A stretch of 64,000 nt of DNA from Paracyclopina nana. Taxonomy: Eukaryota; Arthropoda; Copepoda; Cyclopoida; Cyclopettidae. Position numbers and translations under genes: made by a program. The DNA lies in the NCBI GenBank assembly GCA_019096065.1, contig JAGUCH010000002.1:11916501-11980500 (forward strand), in the 5' to 3' direction. Positions 47,261 through 57,954 of this stretch are shown in pieces. The notes below the pieces were generated by a model that was not told the origin of the DNA, made no database searches, and was given only the letters and a program-made list of their open reading frames with translations. Position 1 is the first letter of the stretch. Each line of letters opens with the position of its first letter.

Positions 47261-48631
47261 ATGCCTGTCGAACGATCTCCTCCTCACACCTCCGCAAACG
47301 AGGAGCTCGGGGCGTCCCCAGACAGCCACGAGTTGGGGCCACACCCCACCGGGCTCCAACAACGCTTCGAAGCCGATTTAAGCACCCTCGGGGCCCATGG
47401 GGCCGCCGCCGGGAGCCGCTCTGGCCTAGACCCTCTTGGGTTTCCGCGGCACCAAGGATCGGCCGTTGAGGCCGCTACCGGGACCAGGCCTCGCCCCGGG
47501 TCCGGGGCTAGAACGGATCCGCCCAACCAACCAGCTGAGACCAACCCGGCTGGCGCCAACCCCGACACTGAGGGGCTGTCGCAGTCGATGCTGCTGCAAT
47601 TTCTGAAGTCCATAGAGGCCCAGCGGCAGGCGGATGCACAGGCCCGCAAACAAGAGGCCGAGCTACGGCTCCTGGAGATCAACACCCGCCGTCTCGAGGC
47701 TGAAAACGCCGCTGCTCGTTCTGGGCGCAAGCGCAAACTCGAAAAGTTCGAGGACACGGAAGCTGACAAGTGGCTCACCTTCCGCCTCCATGTGGAAGCC
47801 ACCTTCTTGGGGTCCAAGGACACCGAGGCCACCAAGAAACTGGAGGTCAAGCATGCCATGGTGGGTGCGGCACTTCGCACTATCAATGAGGTAGATCTGT
47901 TCCTGACGGACGAAAACTTCACCCTCAAGCACCTGCTCGACGCCTACGAGAGGTTCTTCGTCACCGCCACGTCGTCCCAGGTGGCCCGTATAGCCCTCGA
48001 AACGGCCCATCAGCGCTCTGATGAAGGGATTCCCCAATGGCACGCTAGACTGCGTAGCATCTTCGTCCGCGCCAAGCCTGAGCTGGCCAAGGAGGTCGAG
48101 ACCTACCCCGACTTGATCCGTATGTTTGTGACCAAGCTTCATCGCAAGGATGTGGTCATGGGCATCGCCGGGCACAAATTCACCACCATGGCCAATGCCT
48201 TGGAAGCCGCCAGTCAAGCTGAATGTTGGTTGTCGTTGGGGCAAGGTAAAGGCCGCGTTGCCGCCATGATTCCCGGAACCGGCGACGACTCCACGATCGT
48301 ATGCTTCTACTGCGAGCGTAAGGGCCACCGCAAGAGCGAATGCAGGACCCTCGACTCCGACAAACGTACTGGCCGCTACGACCCCAAGATCGACAAGTGG
48401 GCTCACGCAGCTTCCCTCAACAAGGACCAGGCGGGTCGAGGGCAGAGTTCCCGAGGTCGAGGACGAAGGCGCGCCTCCGACCAGAAAAGGACCTCCGATC
48501 GGCAAGGCTCGTCGGGCAAGACCAACAAAAAGGCTCGAGTCAATGAAATCTACGAGGCCACGCCCAAGGAGGAACCCGAATCCGAGGTCTCGGATGATGC
48601 GGCACCGGGAAACGACTCGACCCGGTTGTAG
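47261..48631 (+). CDS. gag: Retroelement Gag polyprotein (456 aa)
   Basis: Structural protein that packages the element RNA into particles. It is an intact frame from an ATG to a TAG. The N-terminal ~110 residues are Pro/Gly-rich and disordered. A short coiled coil follows (about 110-150), then a capsid-like region (about 155-335) with the retrotransposon Gag pattern (W..F...V...F, ...A...I..W..RL). One CCHC zinc knuckle is present at about residue 348 (CFYCERKGHRKSEC), followed by an Arg/Lys-rich tail and an acidic end. Codon use is strongly GC-biased, unlike the neighbouring host genes. Protease sequence begins in another frame within 100 bp of the stop. Confidence 0.85.
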   Translation: MPVERSPPHTSANEELGASPDSHELGPHPTGLQQRFEADLSTLGAHGAAAGSRSGLDPLGFPRHQGSAVEAATGTRPRPGSGARTDPPNQPAETNPAGANPDTEGLSQSMLLQFLKSIEAQRQADAQARKQEAELRLLEINTRRLEAENAAARSGRKRKLEKFEDTEADKWLTFRLHVEATFLGSKDTEATKKLEVKHAMVGAALRTINEVDLFLTDENFTLKHLLDAYERFFVTATSSQVARIALETAHQRSDEGIPQWHARLRSIFVRAKPELAKEVETYPDLIRMFVTKLHRKDVVMGIAGHKFTTMANALEAASQAECWLSLGQGKGRVAAMIPGTGDDSTIVCFYCERKGHRKSECRTLDSDKRTGRYDPKIDKWAHAASLNKDQAGRGQSSRGRGRRRASDQKRTSDRQGSSGKTNKKARVNEIYEATPKEEPESEVSDDAAPGNDSTRL

Positions 48632-48705
48632 AGAGCTCCAGCCGGGTCCCCTCACCTTCCTCCATATTAGCAGCTCTCGACCACATCGCCAGCCATCAAC
48701 GATTC

Positions 48706-49540
48706 ATGGCTCAAGTCCCGATTCGCATCGGCAAGATCAAGGCCCGGGCCCTGGTCGACAGCGGCAACAGCTGGCGCACGTGCATCTCCGAGAATTTTGC
48801 CCGCCGACTTGGAGTTCTTCCCCACGGTCTCCGACCCATGCTCGACATGCCCGCGGTGGGCACCGCCCACGCACAGCAACGTCTCCAGGTCCTAGGGGAG
48901 TTACGGCAGCCACTGCGAGTGCAGCTGGGCAATCACCCTCACTCCTTCTCTATCCGACCCGCAGTGGTGCGGAACCTCTCCATGGATTTCAACTTGTCAG
49001 GGCCCTTCTTGAGCCACCACCGCATCGACCAGCTCCACTCCCAAGGGACCCTGCGCGTGCACGGAAGCAGATCCCGCTGGTGGGCGCCCTCCAACCTGCC
49101 GAGGATCAGGAAGAGTATGAAGTCCGGATCCTGCGGCCCGTCAACATTCCAGCCCGCACTGTCACCCTGGTGGCCGCCGTAGCCCCTCACTGGCCTCACG
49201 GGTCCACGCGGGCCGCCGCCCTCGAGGCAGAGCCCCAGTTTGCTGCGCAGACGCAGCTGGCGCCCTGGAACATTGCATTAGTCCAGCCGCGGGCCGGCGG
49301 CAGCCTGGCAGTTGGGGTGCTGAACCCCCTGGATCACCCGCTCCGCCTTAAAGGTGGAGTGACCTACGGCACTCTCCGTGTCTACGAAAGCGACGACCCC
49401 AGCGGAACGGAGGCTGCTCCTCGGTGCACGCGGTGCGCACGCCGGTCACCACCCGCAGTACCAGCCGGAAGCAGTCGGAATCCGAGGCCAAGCGCCGTTA
49501 CGAGCAGGCCGACCTTATCATTGACACCTTCAAGCTGAAC
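48706..49540 (+). pseudogene. Retroelement protease and N-terminal pol region, frame-shifted
   Basis: Begins with an aspartic-protease-like stretch containing the catalytic motif ALVDSGNS, as in retroviral-type pepsins, followed by a linker region. The reading frame changes near 49.06 kb and again near 49.4 kb, so no single frame covers the domain. The changes fall in GC-rich sequence, where sequencing indels are also common. The breaks could be real decay or assembly error. The product would release the Gag and Pol proteins. Confidence 0.7.
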
Positions 49541-50931
49541 GAGAACGACATGCGCAAGGATAACCCAAGCGGCTGGCTCAAGCCGCCACCCTGCTCGCGG
49601 CCCATGTCGGAGCCTTTTCATTCGACGGCCGCACGGGGCAGACCACACTGGTCGAGCACGCCATAGACCTTAAGCCTGGGACGAAGCCCATCAACATCCG
49701 TCGGCGACCCATCAACCCGAACCTCGAGGCGTCCCTGAAGGAGCAGATCCAGAAGTGGTTGGAGGAAGAAGTCATCACGCCCATCACTTCACCGTGGTCC
49801 GCGCCTCTCGTTCCCGTTCGCAAGAAGGACGGCACGCTGCGATGGTGCGTGGATTATAGGGAACTCAACAAGGCTACTGTAGTCGACTCACACCCCATCG
49901 GAGACGTCAGGGACAACCTCAGCCGATTGGCCCGCTCCACGGTATTCTCAACGTTGGATGCGGTGGGTGCCTTTAACGTGGTTCCCATACGGGCAGAGGA
50001 CGTGGAGAAGACCACCTTTTCCACAGGAGACGGCTCATACGCCTTCCTCAAGATGCCCTTCGGCCTCACCAATGCGCCCAAGACGTACAGCCGCCTTAAC
50101 AGAATGGTACTGGAGGGCATATCATGGGACGTGGCCCTTCCATACCTCGACGATTGCTTAGTTCATTCAACCGACTTCGAGTCCCACCTCCGCAACTTGC
50201 GCCTGGTGCTGCAGGCCCACGAGAAAGCAGGACTTCTGTTGAAGCCGTCAAAATGTCACCTGTTCCAATCCAGAGTGACATACTTGGGGCATGTTGTCAC
50301 TCCTCAGGGTCTCGAGGTCATGCCAGCCTACATTGACCTCATCCGTGAATGGCCTCTGCCTAACACCAGGAAGCAGCTGCGTATCTTCCTTGGCAAGGCC
50401 AATTATTACCGATCCTTCATTGAGAAGTACCAACATGTCGCGGCGCCCCTGTCGGACAAGCTCTCCAAGGACGACGGCACCAGCGACAACCATGTTTTTC
50501 AACCCAGCCCGGAGTTTCGGGCCGCTTTCGACGAACTCAAGAGAAGGCTGACCTCTGCGCCTGTACTGGCCTATCCGGACTTCTCTTCGCCTAACCCTTT
50601 CATCCTGGACACGGATTTCTCGCAAGAAAACAGGGCTGTTGGGGGGGTTCTTTCCCAAGTCCAAGATCGCAAGGAAAGAGTCATCTTGTACGGCGCCAAA
50701 AAGTTGAACGCTGCTCAAAGCAACTATTCCGCTAATCAGGGCGAGCTGGTGGCCGTAATAATTTTCATCAAGCAATTCAAGTATTACCTGCAACACCGCC
50801 GGTTCATCTTGCGCACTGACCATCGGGCCCTCCTCTGGATCCGCTCCATGGAAGCGCCCACGGGAATGCTGGGCCGATGGCTCGACACCATCTCCAACTA
50901 CGACTTCAAGTGGTGCACCGGGCGGGAGTGA
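49541..50931 (+). pseudogene. Reverse transcriptase-RNase H region of pol
   Basis: The longest pol frame (49759-50931, and open for about 160 bp upstream). Reverse transcriptase motifs are present in order: WCVDYRELN, FSTLDAVGAFNVV, FLKMPFGLTNAP and the catalytic YLDD (LPYLDDCLVHS), then LGHVVTPQGL of the thumb region. The RNase H part has FILDTDFSQ, with Asp replaced in the usual DASD pattern as DTDFS, the ELVAVI Glu, and RTDHRALLW. It stops just after FKWCTGRE, where a frame shift separates it from the D-rich end of RNase H. The gypsy-type motifs place it in Ty3/gypsy. It is marked as a pseudogene because pol as a whole is broken. Confidence 0.88.
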
Positions 50932-51025
50932 AGCACGGCAATGCCGATTCCCTCAGCCGAGCGCCCCACCTGGCACAGCGGGTGACCATATCAGCTCCGA
51001 CGTCTCGGATGATGACTTTTTCCGG

Positions 51026-53045
51026 GTGGCTAATCTCAAGCTGATTCCCACGAAGCCGGAAGCGTGGGCTGCGGCCCAGGAGGAGGACGACGACCTGGTC
51101 CTCTTGAGACAGCTGGTCCGACTGAAACAGTCGCCCTCGCAGGAGAACCTCAACGCCGCATCACCTCGAGGCCGCGTGCTGCTGGAGCAACTAAGCTCCA
51201 TGACCATGGATCGGCAGGGTGCTCTTCGCTTGCTGGATCGGAAGAGGCAAACCTCGAGGCTGGTGGTGCCCCGCCAGGGGCAGGAAGCCAGCCTCCGCCA
51301 CGTACACGACACCATGGGACACCAAGGGCGCGATTCCGTGGTCCACAGGGCCGCTCAGCACTTTACTTCCCAGGCATGACGCGTCTGGCCGATGAAGTCG
51401 TCAAGTCCTGCCTCCTTTGCCAACGGTCCAAGCCGGGCCAGAAAAACCAGCTGCACACCCTCAAATCGCATTATGCGGGCTACCCGTTCAGATCTTGAGC
51501 CTCGACTACGTAGGGCCGTTCCAGCCTTCGTCGAACCGTCACCGCTACTTGTTCACCGCTAAGTGCGTCTTCACCAAATGGATCGAAGCTTTCCCGTGCG
51601 GTTCCAATGATGCCGAAACAGCCGTGCGGTTTTTGACGACCGAAATCATCCCTAGATTCGGCCTTCCAGAGAGACTACACACCGATCAAGGGACTCATTT
51701 CACGGCCCATCTCATGCGGGAAGTATGCGCGGCCCTGGGAATACAAGCCACCACTACTCCTTCATACAACCCGCGCAGCAACCCGGTCGAACGGGCGCAT
51801 CGGGAACTCAACGAGCTCATCAGGAAGATGGTCAAAGGTCGATACGCGGACTGGGCCGAGGTCGTTCCCTTCGCCCTCTTCGTCCTCCGTACCACCAAGA
51901 ACCGCTCAACGGGCATGGCACCGTATGAAATGGTTTTTGGTCGCCAACCGTCAACCAACCTGGACTTGATCTTTGGGGACCCGCAGCCGGCTGTAGCGAA
52001 GGCCACGCAAGCAGGCCGGTTCGCCAAGCAACTGAAGGAGCGAATACAACTAGCACACGAATGGGCAAGGAAGAACATCTCCAACTCGATAGAGCGACAA
52101 CGACGGGCTTACCACATGGACAAGCGTGCGTTTGTAGTGGGACAGAAAGTGTGGCTGTTCACTCCGAAGGTCATTCCACGCATCTCCAAGAAGCTACAAA
52201 CCTTCTGGACGGGACCGTGGACAATTGAAAAACGGGTGAACGAGCTCACTTACGAAATAGCACCAGACCCGTCTTGGACTCGAGCGCGAAACCAGGTCGT
52301 CTCGGTAGACCGCCTCAAATTGTACATCCCACCTGATCAAGATCAAGGCAACGTGTCTACTGCACCACCGGCCGAGGATTTGGATCTGTCTATGTTAGGT
52401 GACGAATCTGCCGAATTCCTCGCGGACCCGCCACTCGAAGTCGCGGCAGAGCCCGCTAATGACCTCGCTGTACCTTATGAGTATGCGGTGGCCCCGACGG
52501 ACAGAGAATACGGGTTCCCAGAAGCCCGAGATGACCCCCTCCCGGCCTTCAACGATGACCCCACGATACCTGAGTACGACTGCACTCGGTACCAATCCGA
52601 TCCGGATGAACGCTCATCCACACCAGATAATGAGTCCCCACACAATACTCCGCAACTGCCAAGCCCTACTACAGGCAACGACGAGCCCAATCGCACTAGC
52701 ACAGTGGTGAAAAGGAAACGACGATCAAATGCGGAAATGTTGCAGGCTGACACCGAGCGATTCTTAGGTGGACCAGAGGCGGTCACCAAACGGTCTAGAT
52801 CCAAAACACGCAGCGGTGACAGGAGAAGCACGACCGACGAAGATACGTTGCCACTGCAGCATTTGCAGGACAAGCCGCCAACTGTGCACCAAGCTACTAG
52901 ATACCTGCTCCCGCCGCTAGAACCGCGGCCACTACCTCTTCGACCGTCCATTCCGTCACCGATCAAAGAGGCCTCTCACTCAACATCATCGTCGGCGCCG
53001 TCAGCAGCTGCCGCAGAAACGTGCGACGACGTGTTTCAGGACTGA
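51026..53045 (+). pseudogene. Integrase region of pol, split by frame shifts near its N-terminus
   Basis: The N-terminal HHCC zinc-binding part (HDTMGHQG...H, then CLLCQR) is spread over two frames around 51.3-51.5 kb. The catalytic core then runs open to 53045. It has the D,D(35)E triad: LSLDYVGPF, LHTDQGTHF and NPVERAHRELN. A GPY/F-like module (FWTGPWTIEKRV) follows, then a long tail of about 230 residues rich in Asp, Pro and Ser that is unusual for an integrase. The tail ends with a stop about 250 bp before the envelope-like gene. The enzyme would insert element DNA into the genome. No chromodomain was seen. Confidence 0.85.
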
Positions 53046-53335
53046 TACAACCCAAGTGTAAAAAGACTATAATACGCACCAATATTGCTCCCTCATGACA
53101 AAGTTTGGGGGGGTGCACACCATTTATGCCACATTCATGCCATATTTCATATCACATATGTATCATAACTGCATTATTAACACATGCTCATGCTATATAA
53201 ACCATGACATTCGGGCGCAAACACTAACAAGACAAACAAGCGTATAATAACCGTTTACCTTCTCTCTTGCAGTCTGAGAATTCATAAAGTGTTTGTAAAG
53301 TGTACACTAGCTCACCACTACGTACTACGTCCACC

Positions 53336-55796
53336 ATGCATCCAGGTCATTGCTTGTGCAGCCCCACGCTGATGCTCCTCGTCTTCTTCGGGTATAGCTA
53401 CTGGATCCTCCTCAACGAAGTGGCCCAAGCAGCAGCCTTCCCAGGGCAGTCACTACGACCAGCCGATTTGTACACCCCAGACGCCAAGGTGACCTCGTTC
53501 ACCACCTATGACTGCGCGCATCCGGACGCCATGCACGAAGCTATCGACCTGAGCCAGCCTGAACTCTGTGAAGATATTCGCAGCTCTTATCAGTCGCCGG
53601 TCAATGTCACGATTCAGGTACTGCAGACGGCCTCGACCCTCTCCGTCAAGGCATACCGGTGTCGAGTACACATATCGCGGGAAGTTACCCGCTGCGGATA
53701 CGATAGCATCAGTTATGGGAGTCAAATGACGGACGTAAATAGGCCCTACCTGGTAACGCCGCAAGCCTGCCGAGACGCCGCCGAGAAACGCTTCCTGCTG
53801 GTGGAGAATAAGAAGGTCCAAGTCACGCTCAATACCCCCGTGTCCCTGTCGTACTTCTCCAAGGGTGGGCTCGACAAGGATCACAAGTGCACGACAACCA
53901 CTTTCATCAGTGGTGGCGTGACGTTTTATAAATCATATGAAACTACCACGATCCATGCGTTGGTGGAGCCGATCTACGGGAAGCTCAACACGGGCAATGG
54001 GCGGGTGGTCTTCTCCAACCACCTTACAGCCAACTTCCAGGACTTGATCGTGCAGGACGACGCCGAGGGCACCATCGTGTGGCCTAAGCGCAAGACCCCC
54101 CGCTGCGAAGATGAACTGAGCGAGGTATACAAAGGGCCGGCCATTCTATACCCTCACCGCAACTCGTCCAGCTTCAGCGGCAACGCGGGTCACCTAGGGG
54201 ACCTGCTCCTCCTCGCCCACGAAGAAGAGTCGCGGTTCGCGGGGTTCGTCCTCAAGGGCGTGCAGTCCATGTGCCAGCGGCGACTGTTCACCACTCAGCT
54301 CCGTGACTTCGCCGTCTTGATTGTGGGACCCGGGGATGGACCCCTCCAGGCCAAGTATCTTCACCCGGAGGACATGGACGGTGCGAATATACAGACCCAG
54401 CTGGCATTCGTGCACTCGCAGCATGCGCTGCATATCCAGGACAGGTTCAAGTTCCTCCAGGAACTTATCTGCAAGAACGAACGATCGATCCTGCACTCCA
54501 AGCTTCAGAGTATGGCCTCCGGCTCCTCATCGTACGCCACCCTTGATAGCCACGGGCCAGGTCATCTAGTCACCCGTGCCGGGGCTGTAGCCTATGTTAC
54601 CTCCTGCTACCCGGTTCAAGCCGTCACCAGGTCTATTGCGAACTGCACACAGGAGATTCCCGTGCTGGTGAACAACGAGACACGATTCGCGGACCCTCTT
54701 TCCTTCGTGCTGACCGACCGGCCCAGCGTGGTCCCATGCGATTCCATCACCCCGATTAAATGGAAGATCCATAATCAGTGGATGTGTGCCACCCCCAGAT
54801 CCACGCCTGTATCGCCCTACGCAACTCAACCCCATGTCGGACGCGGCCCCCTGGAGCGGACATTACGACATCAGCCGAGGACTAGGGGGTGGAGTGTTCT
54901 CGGCAGAACAACGGGCCAACCACATCCTCTACCTCCACTTGTTTAGCAGTCGGGAGGCCGTGGTGAACACTATCACCAGTAACGTGCTTCACAACTCGCT
55001 CATCACGGGCAGCAGGTCGACTACGCTGTGGACGCAGGAAGACATAGATCAAATGGTGGACCATGTCGGCAGCGCAATCATCCCTTTCTTCAGCTCAGTA
55101 GGGAAGTATTATTCCTACTTCACAGGGACTCTCATCACTATCGGTCTGATCAAGTTGATCCTCGGAGCCGTCATCCGGATGATCATCCTGTACCGACGAC
55201 GCGGACTGGGTTGGTGGATGTTCTTGGCTTTGTGGCACACGGCCTTCCTTATGGTCGAAATGCCGTGGCGGATGCTTACCAACCTTGGGCACGATCAGAT
55301 CCTGTTCCCTGGCGGGGACGACGATGACGAAGATCAACCCCCGACACGCGGCCGGCGCCGACCTCGAACCCGGGAAGGAACCGAGGCGTACCCCCTGGCC
55401 GCCCTCAGCGACGGAGATGAAGAGGATGATGACGAGGCGCCCCCTAAGTATGGGGTCGCAGAACCAGGAGAAACCGATGGGCCCCGCCGGTCTGGATTCC
55501 GCCAACGCATGAAGGAGGCTCTATTTAAAGAACAAGACGGCCTCTACCGGAACCTGCAGGCCCAAGTCGACGCGTTGGCAAGGCAGAACGAGACCATGCA
55601 CAATTACATTATGGCTGTGCTTCCCTCGGCCCCAGCACCCAATACTGTGGCCTCCGCGACCTCGACGCCCCTGAAGTCACCGATGGAAGGAGGAGCGACC
55701 ACCGGTCCACCTATCTCCCCGGTACCTCCAGCCACGGGATCCCCCCGACATAGGGTGCCAGCATTGCGCCGTGAGGACACGGCCACGCTTCAATAG
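53336..55796 (+). pseudogene. env: Envelope-like glycoprotein gene of the retroelement, broken in two frames
   Basis: A signal-peptide-like hydrophobic stretch follows the ATG. The ectodomain is about 450 residues long, Cys-rich, with N-glycosylation sequons (NVT, NSS, NCT, NET). The frame changes near 54.8-54.9 kb. The downstream frame holds a hydrophobic helix (about 55.13-55.18 kb), a second hydrophobic stretch (about 55.21-55.26 kb) and a ~170-residue cytoplasmic tail with acidic runs and a short coiled coil. Known env genes of arthropod gypsy or BEL elements come from baculovirus F, phlebovirus-type Gc or chuvirus-type glycoproteins. The early YDC..P motif and the spacing of the N-terminal cysteines remind me of chuvirus-type (Jingchuvirales) glycoproteins, but this is by eye. 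No furin site and fusion peptide pair typical of baculovirus F was seen. The break leaves no complete product. Confidence 0.65.
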
Positions 55797-55804
55797 GGGG
55801 AAAT

Positions 55805-56001
55805 TGTAGCAGGATCCCGAGCCTGCGTACCTGCGCTCTCGCCTCCTCTCGTGCGGTAGCACTACAATTGTACAGCAGTAAATAAACGACTATGCGCGAG
55901 CAAACAGCTCGACGACATATCCTTCCAACTAAGATGGAGTCTTGTAAGCTATAAGTTAGTAAGGTGTAGCGCGTGGGTCTCAGAGTGTTCGAACCCCTAC
56001 A
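55805..56001 (+). repeat. Right LTR (197 bp)
   Basis: Begins TGTAG and ends CTACA, a perfect 5-bp terminal inversion. It is preceded by a polypurine tract and followed by TAAT, the same four bases that precede the left end. AATAAA lies inside at about 55881. Only the first ~55 bp clearly match the left terminal region. Confidence 0.65.
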
Positions 56002-56139
56002 TAATGCTTCAAAATTAAATTCTAGTTCATTTCTACCTTAATCAGCTCATGACAAACAAATTATAAGTTTACTTATATAGCAATCTGTAGTGATGCCTAA
56101 ACTTATAACTAGCAATCAAACAACCCATTTCATCATAGC

Positions 56140-56733
56140 CTAAAAAAGGGATATGAGTAATCAATTCACACAATTCACTACAGTTTAAACATAGTATTCA
56201 GTTCACCAAGATCACAATAGTAATCCGTTCACCAAAGACTTAAATAACTAAATGAATTTCAATGCCACGCCCCTCCCACATATGAGCATTTCCTTTACTC
56301 ATCAGGTGTTTCCTGCCCTTGCCACGCCCTTAGCCCATTTTTCCCTAATCGAAACTTTTTCTACGGTCAGTGCACTCAGGTTTTCACTCAGTTGTTCATA
56401 CATAGTAATCAGTTCACCAGGGACTAATAAGTCTCACAAATTGGAACTTTTTGCCCTACTTTGCCCACACTTGGCTGATGGCGCAGCAAAGGCTGAAAAC
56501 TTCTTATGAGTTATAGAAATGGCGATAAGAGGAGTAGGCGTGGCATTGAAATTCATTTAGTGATTTTAGTCTTTGAGCAACTGAGTGCACTCATTGTGCA
56601 TAGAATAAGTCCTCATTCAGGTCAGAATGGGACGAGGGCGTGGCCTATGGTGAACTGGTTGAGCTGGGTGTACAGAAAACCATGCGTGAATTGTATGAAC
56701 TGAGCGCACTGATTACTCATATCCTAAAAAAGG
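56140..56733. mobile_element. Mutator-like fold-back element with 10-bp target duplication
   Basis: The element is 56150-56723 (574 bp), starting GATATGAGTAATC and ending GATTACTCATATC. Flanking copies of CTAAAAAAGG at 56140-56149 and 56724-56733 are a 10-bp direct repeat. The two halves pair along most of their length; for example AAATGAATTTCAATGCCACGCC on the left pairs with the region near 56540-56560 on the right. The 9-11-bp duplication and long inverted arms are characteristic of Mutator/MULE-derived MITEs. No coding capacity. Confidence 0.8.
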
Positions 56734-57160
56734 CCCTCATGGAAAGGCCCCAAATGATAATCTTGCAACTGAAACTGTGATTTTGGAGCACATTTAAAAA
56801 TTGTAAAGTATGCCATTATATCGATCGCGAAAACTAGAGGCCCCATAACTGCTTCTTCCTTCTCATTAGAATAATAAGATTGGCACATCAGGCACAGAGC
56901 ACCTAATAGAATTTGAGCAATTTTCGAGGCAAATTTCCTCTTAGGGTCTCTCCATTTATGGATTTTTCAAGCTAAAGCTCGTCCCATCAAAAGCAATAAC
57001 TTTTTGCTAGGTGTTTAATCCTTTCAAAAGTAAGAATGGACAATTAAAAAATCTGCTGTCAATGCTATATTTAGCATGCTTAACTATTCACTCAAAAGAA
57101 TGAGACCGAGCTTTGAGTCGACGGAAGCGGCCTCAATTTTGGCTGTTAGTGGAGGTCGGC
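56734..57160. other. Intergenic, upstream of the G-gamma gene
   Basis: AT-rich spacer from the end of the fold-back element to the ATG of the G-gamma gene. It should contain the promoter, but I see no clear motif. Confidence 0.4.
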
Positions 57161-57954
57161 ATGGAGAAAGAAACGTTGCAAGTACAAATCGCTAGTTTGG
57201 CGTATCAAGCGAAATTGGATCGATTGCCTTTGTCAAAATGCATTCAAACGTAAGGAAATTGTGAGCGTGATTCATCCTTAATGACCCAATTAAGAAGCAT
57301 ATCATCGCCTTCTTTTTCTGATTATAGAAAGCCACATCTAATCTAGCCAGTAATGATGCATTTTATATACGACAAAAACTGTAATTTTCTTTTCTTTGTG
57401 ATACTTTGCAAAAAAGAAAATAAAAAATCTTAAAAACTCTCTTAGTCAAAAGAGTAAAATATGCTTCTCGCATAATAATGCAATAAAAAAGCTCGTTTGG
57501 CTGACTGCATAGAAAATATTGAGTCATTTTGTATGCTTTGCAATCAACCAGTTTGAGAAAAAAATGACATATTGATTGTGTCTTATCTATGATCACTCAA
57601 TCACTGTATCTAATATATAACATATTGCATCATGCAACACAACCCTCAGTGGGCAACCAAAAAAAAAAAAAAAAAAAAAATATATAGCCTTAAAAGGTTG
57701 TTTTCGCAATAAAATGTAATTACTTTTTTGGCAAATATTGTGCTGCAGCTAAAATAGCTCAAAATGTGCTGATGCATGGGAAGAATTCGGTTAAAATGAT
57801 TAATTTCATCTTAGATCGTAATGTAATGAAGGAAGGTAATCTTTTCAGAATGAAAGAGTACATAGAAGAACACGAGCCATCTGACCCTCTAATTCATCCT
57901 CCCGATAAGAAGGATAATCCTTGGATCGAACAAGGAAAGTGCATTGTCATGTGA
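57161..57954 (+). CDS. G-protein gamma subunit, Ggamma30A/GNG13 type (64 aa)
   Basis: Partner of a G-beta subunit in a membrane-bound beta-gamma dimer. Exons are 57161-57249 and 57849-57954, separated by a 599-bp intron and joined in phase 2 (AC|A). The N-terminal helix ([20 protein letters not shown]) corresponds to the G-beta-binding coiled coil. [15 protein letters not shown] and PPDKKDNPW follow, as in Drosophila Ggamma30A, which serves phototransduction, and vertebrate GNG13. The protein ends in a CaaX box, CIVM, for prenylation. Methionine at the last position favours farnesylation. The full length of 64 residues is typical. A poly(A) signal AATAAA lies at 58105-58110. The first exon is too short to appear as an ordinary ORF, so the gene is easy to miss. 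Confidence 0.93.

Larger units (their letters stand above)
46091..56005 (+). mobile_element. Ty3/gypsy-type LTR retroelement with gag, pol and an envelope-like gene
   Basis: Bounded by TAAT on both sides (46091-46094 and 56002-56005), a likely 4-bp target-site duplication. Both ends begin TGTAGCAGGATCCCGAGCCTGCG (46095 and 55805) and stay similar for about 55 bp. The right LTR reads 55805-56001 and ends CTACA, inverting TGTAG as LTRs do. The left LTR boundary is unclear because the two ends diverge after the first 55 bp. A purine-rich tract (AATAGGGGGAAA) sits just before the right LTR. Gene order gag, protease, RT-RNase H, integrase, env matches Ty3/gypsy elements of errantivirus layout. The interior is strongly GC-rich compared with the flanks. 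Gag is open; pol and env are broken by frame shifts, so this copy looks non-functional unless the breaks are assembly errors. Confidence 0.9.

Noticed and set aside
47284..48655. Long minus-strand frames opposite gag (214 and 330 codons)
   Set aside because: They are shadows of GC-rich gag coding sequence on the other strand, with no domain and no independent start context.
57661..57680. A 20-bp A run as evidence of a retroposed gene copy
   Set aside because: It lies inside the G-gamma intron with no coding sequence in front of it and no flanking duplication. A simple homopolymer is sufficient.
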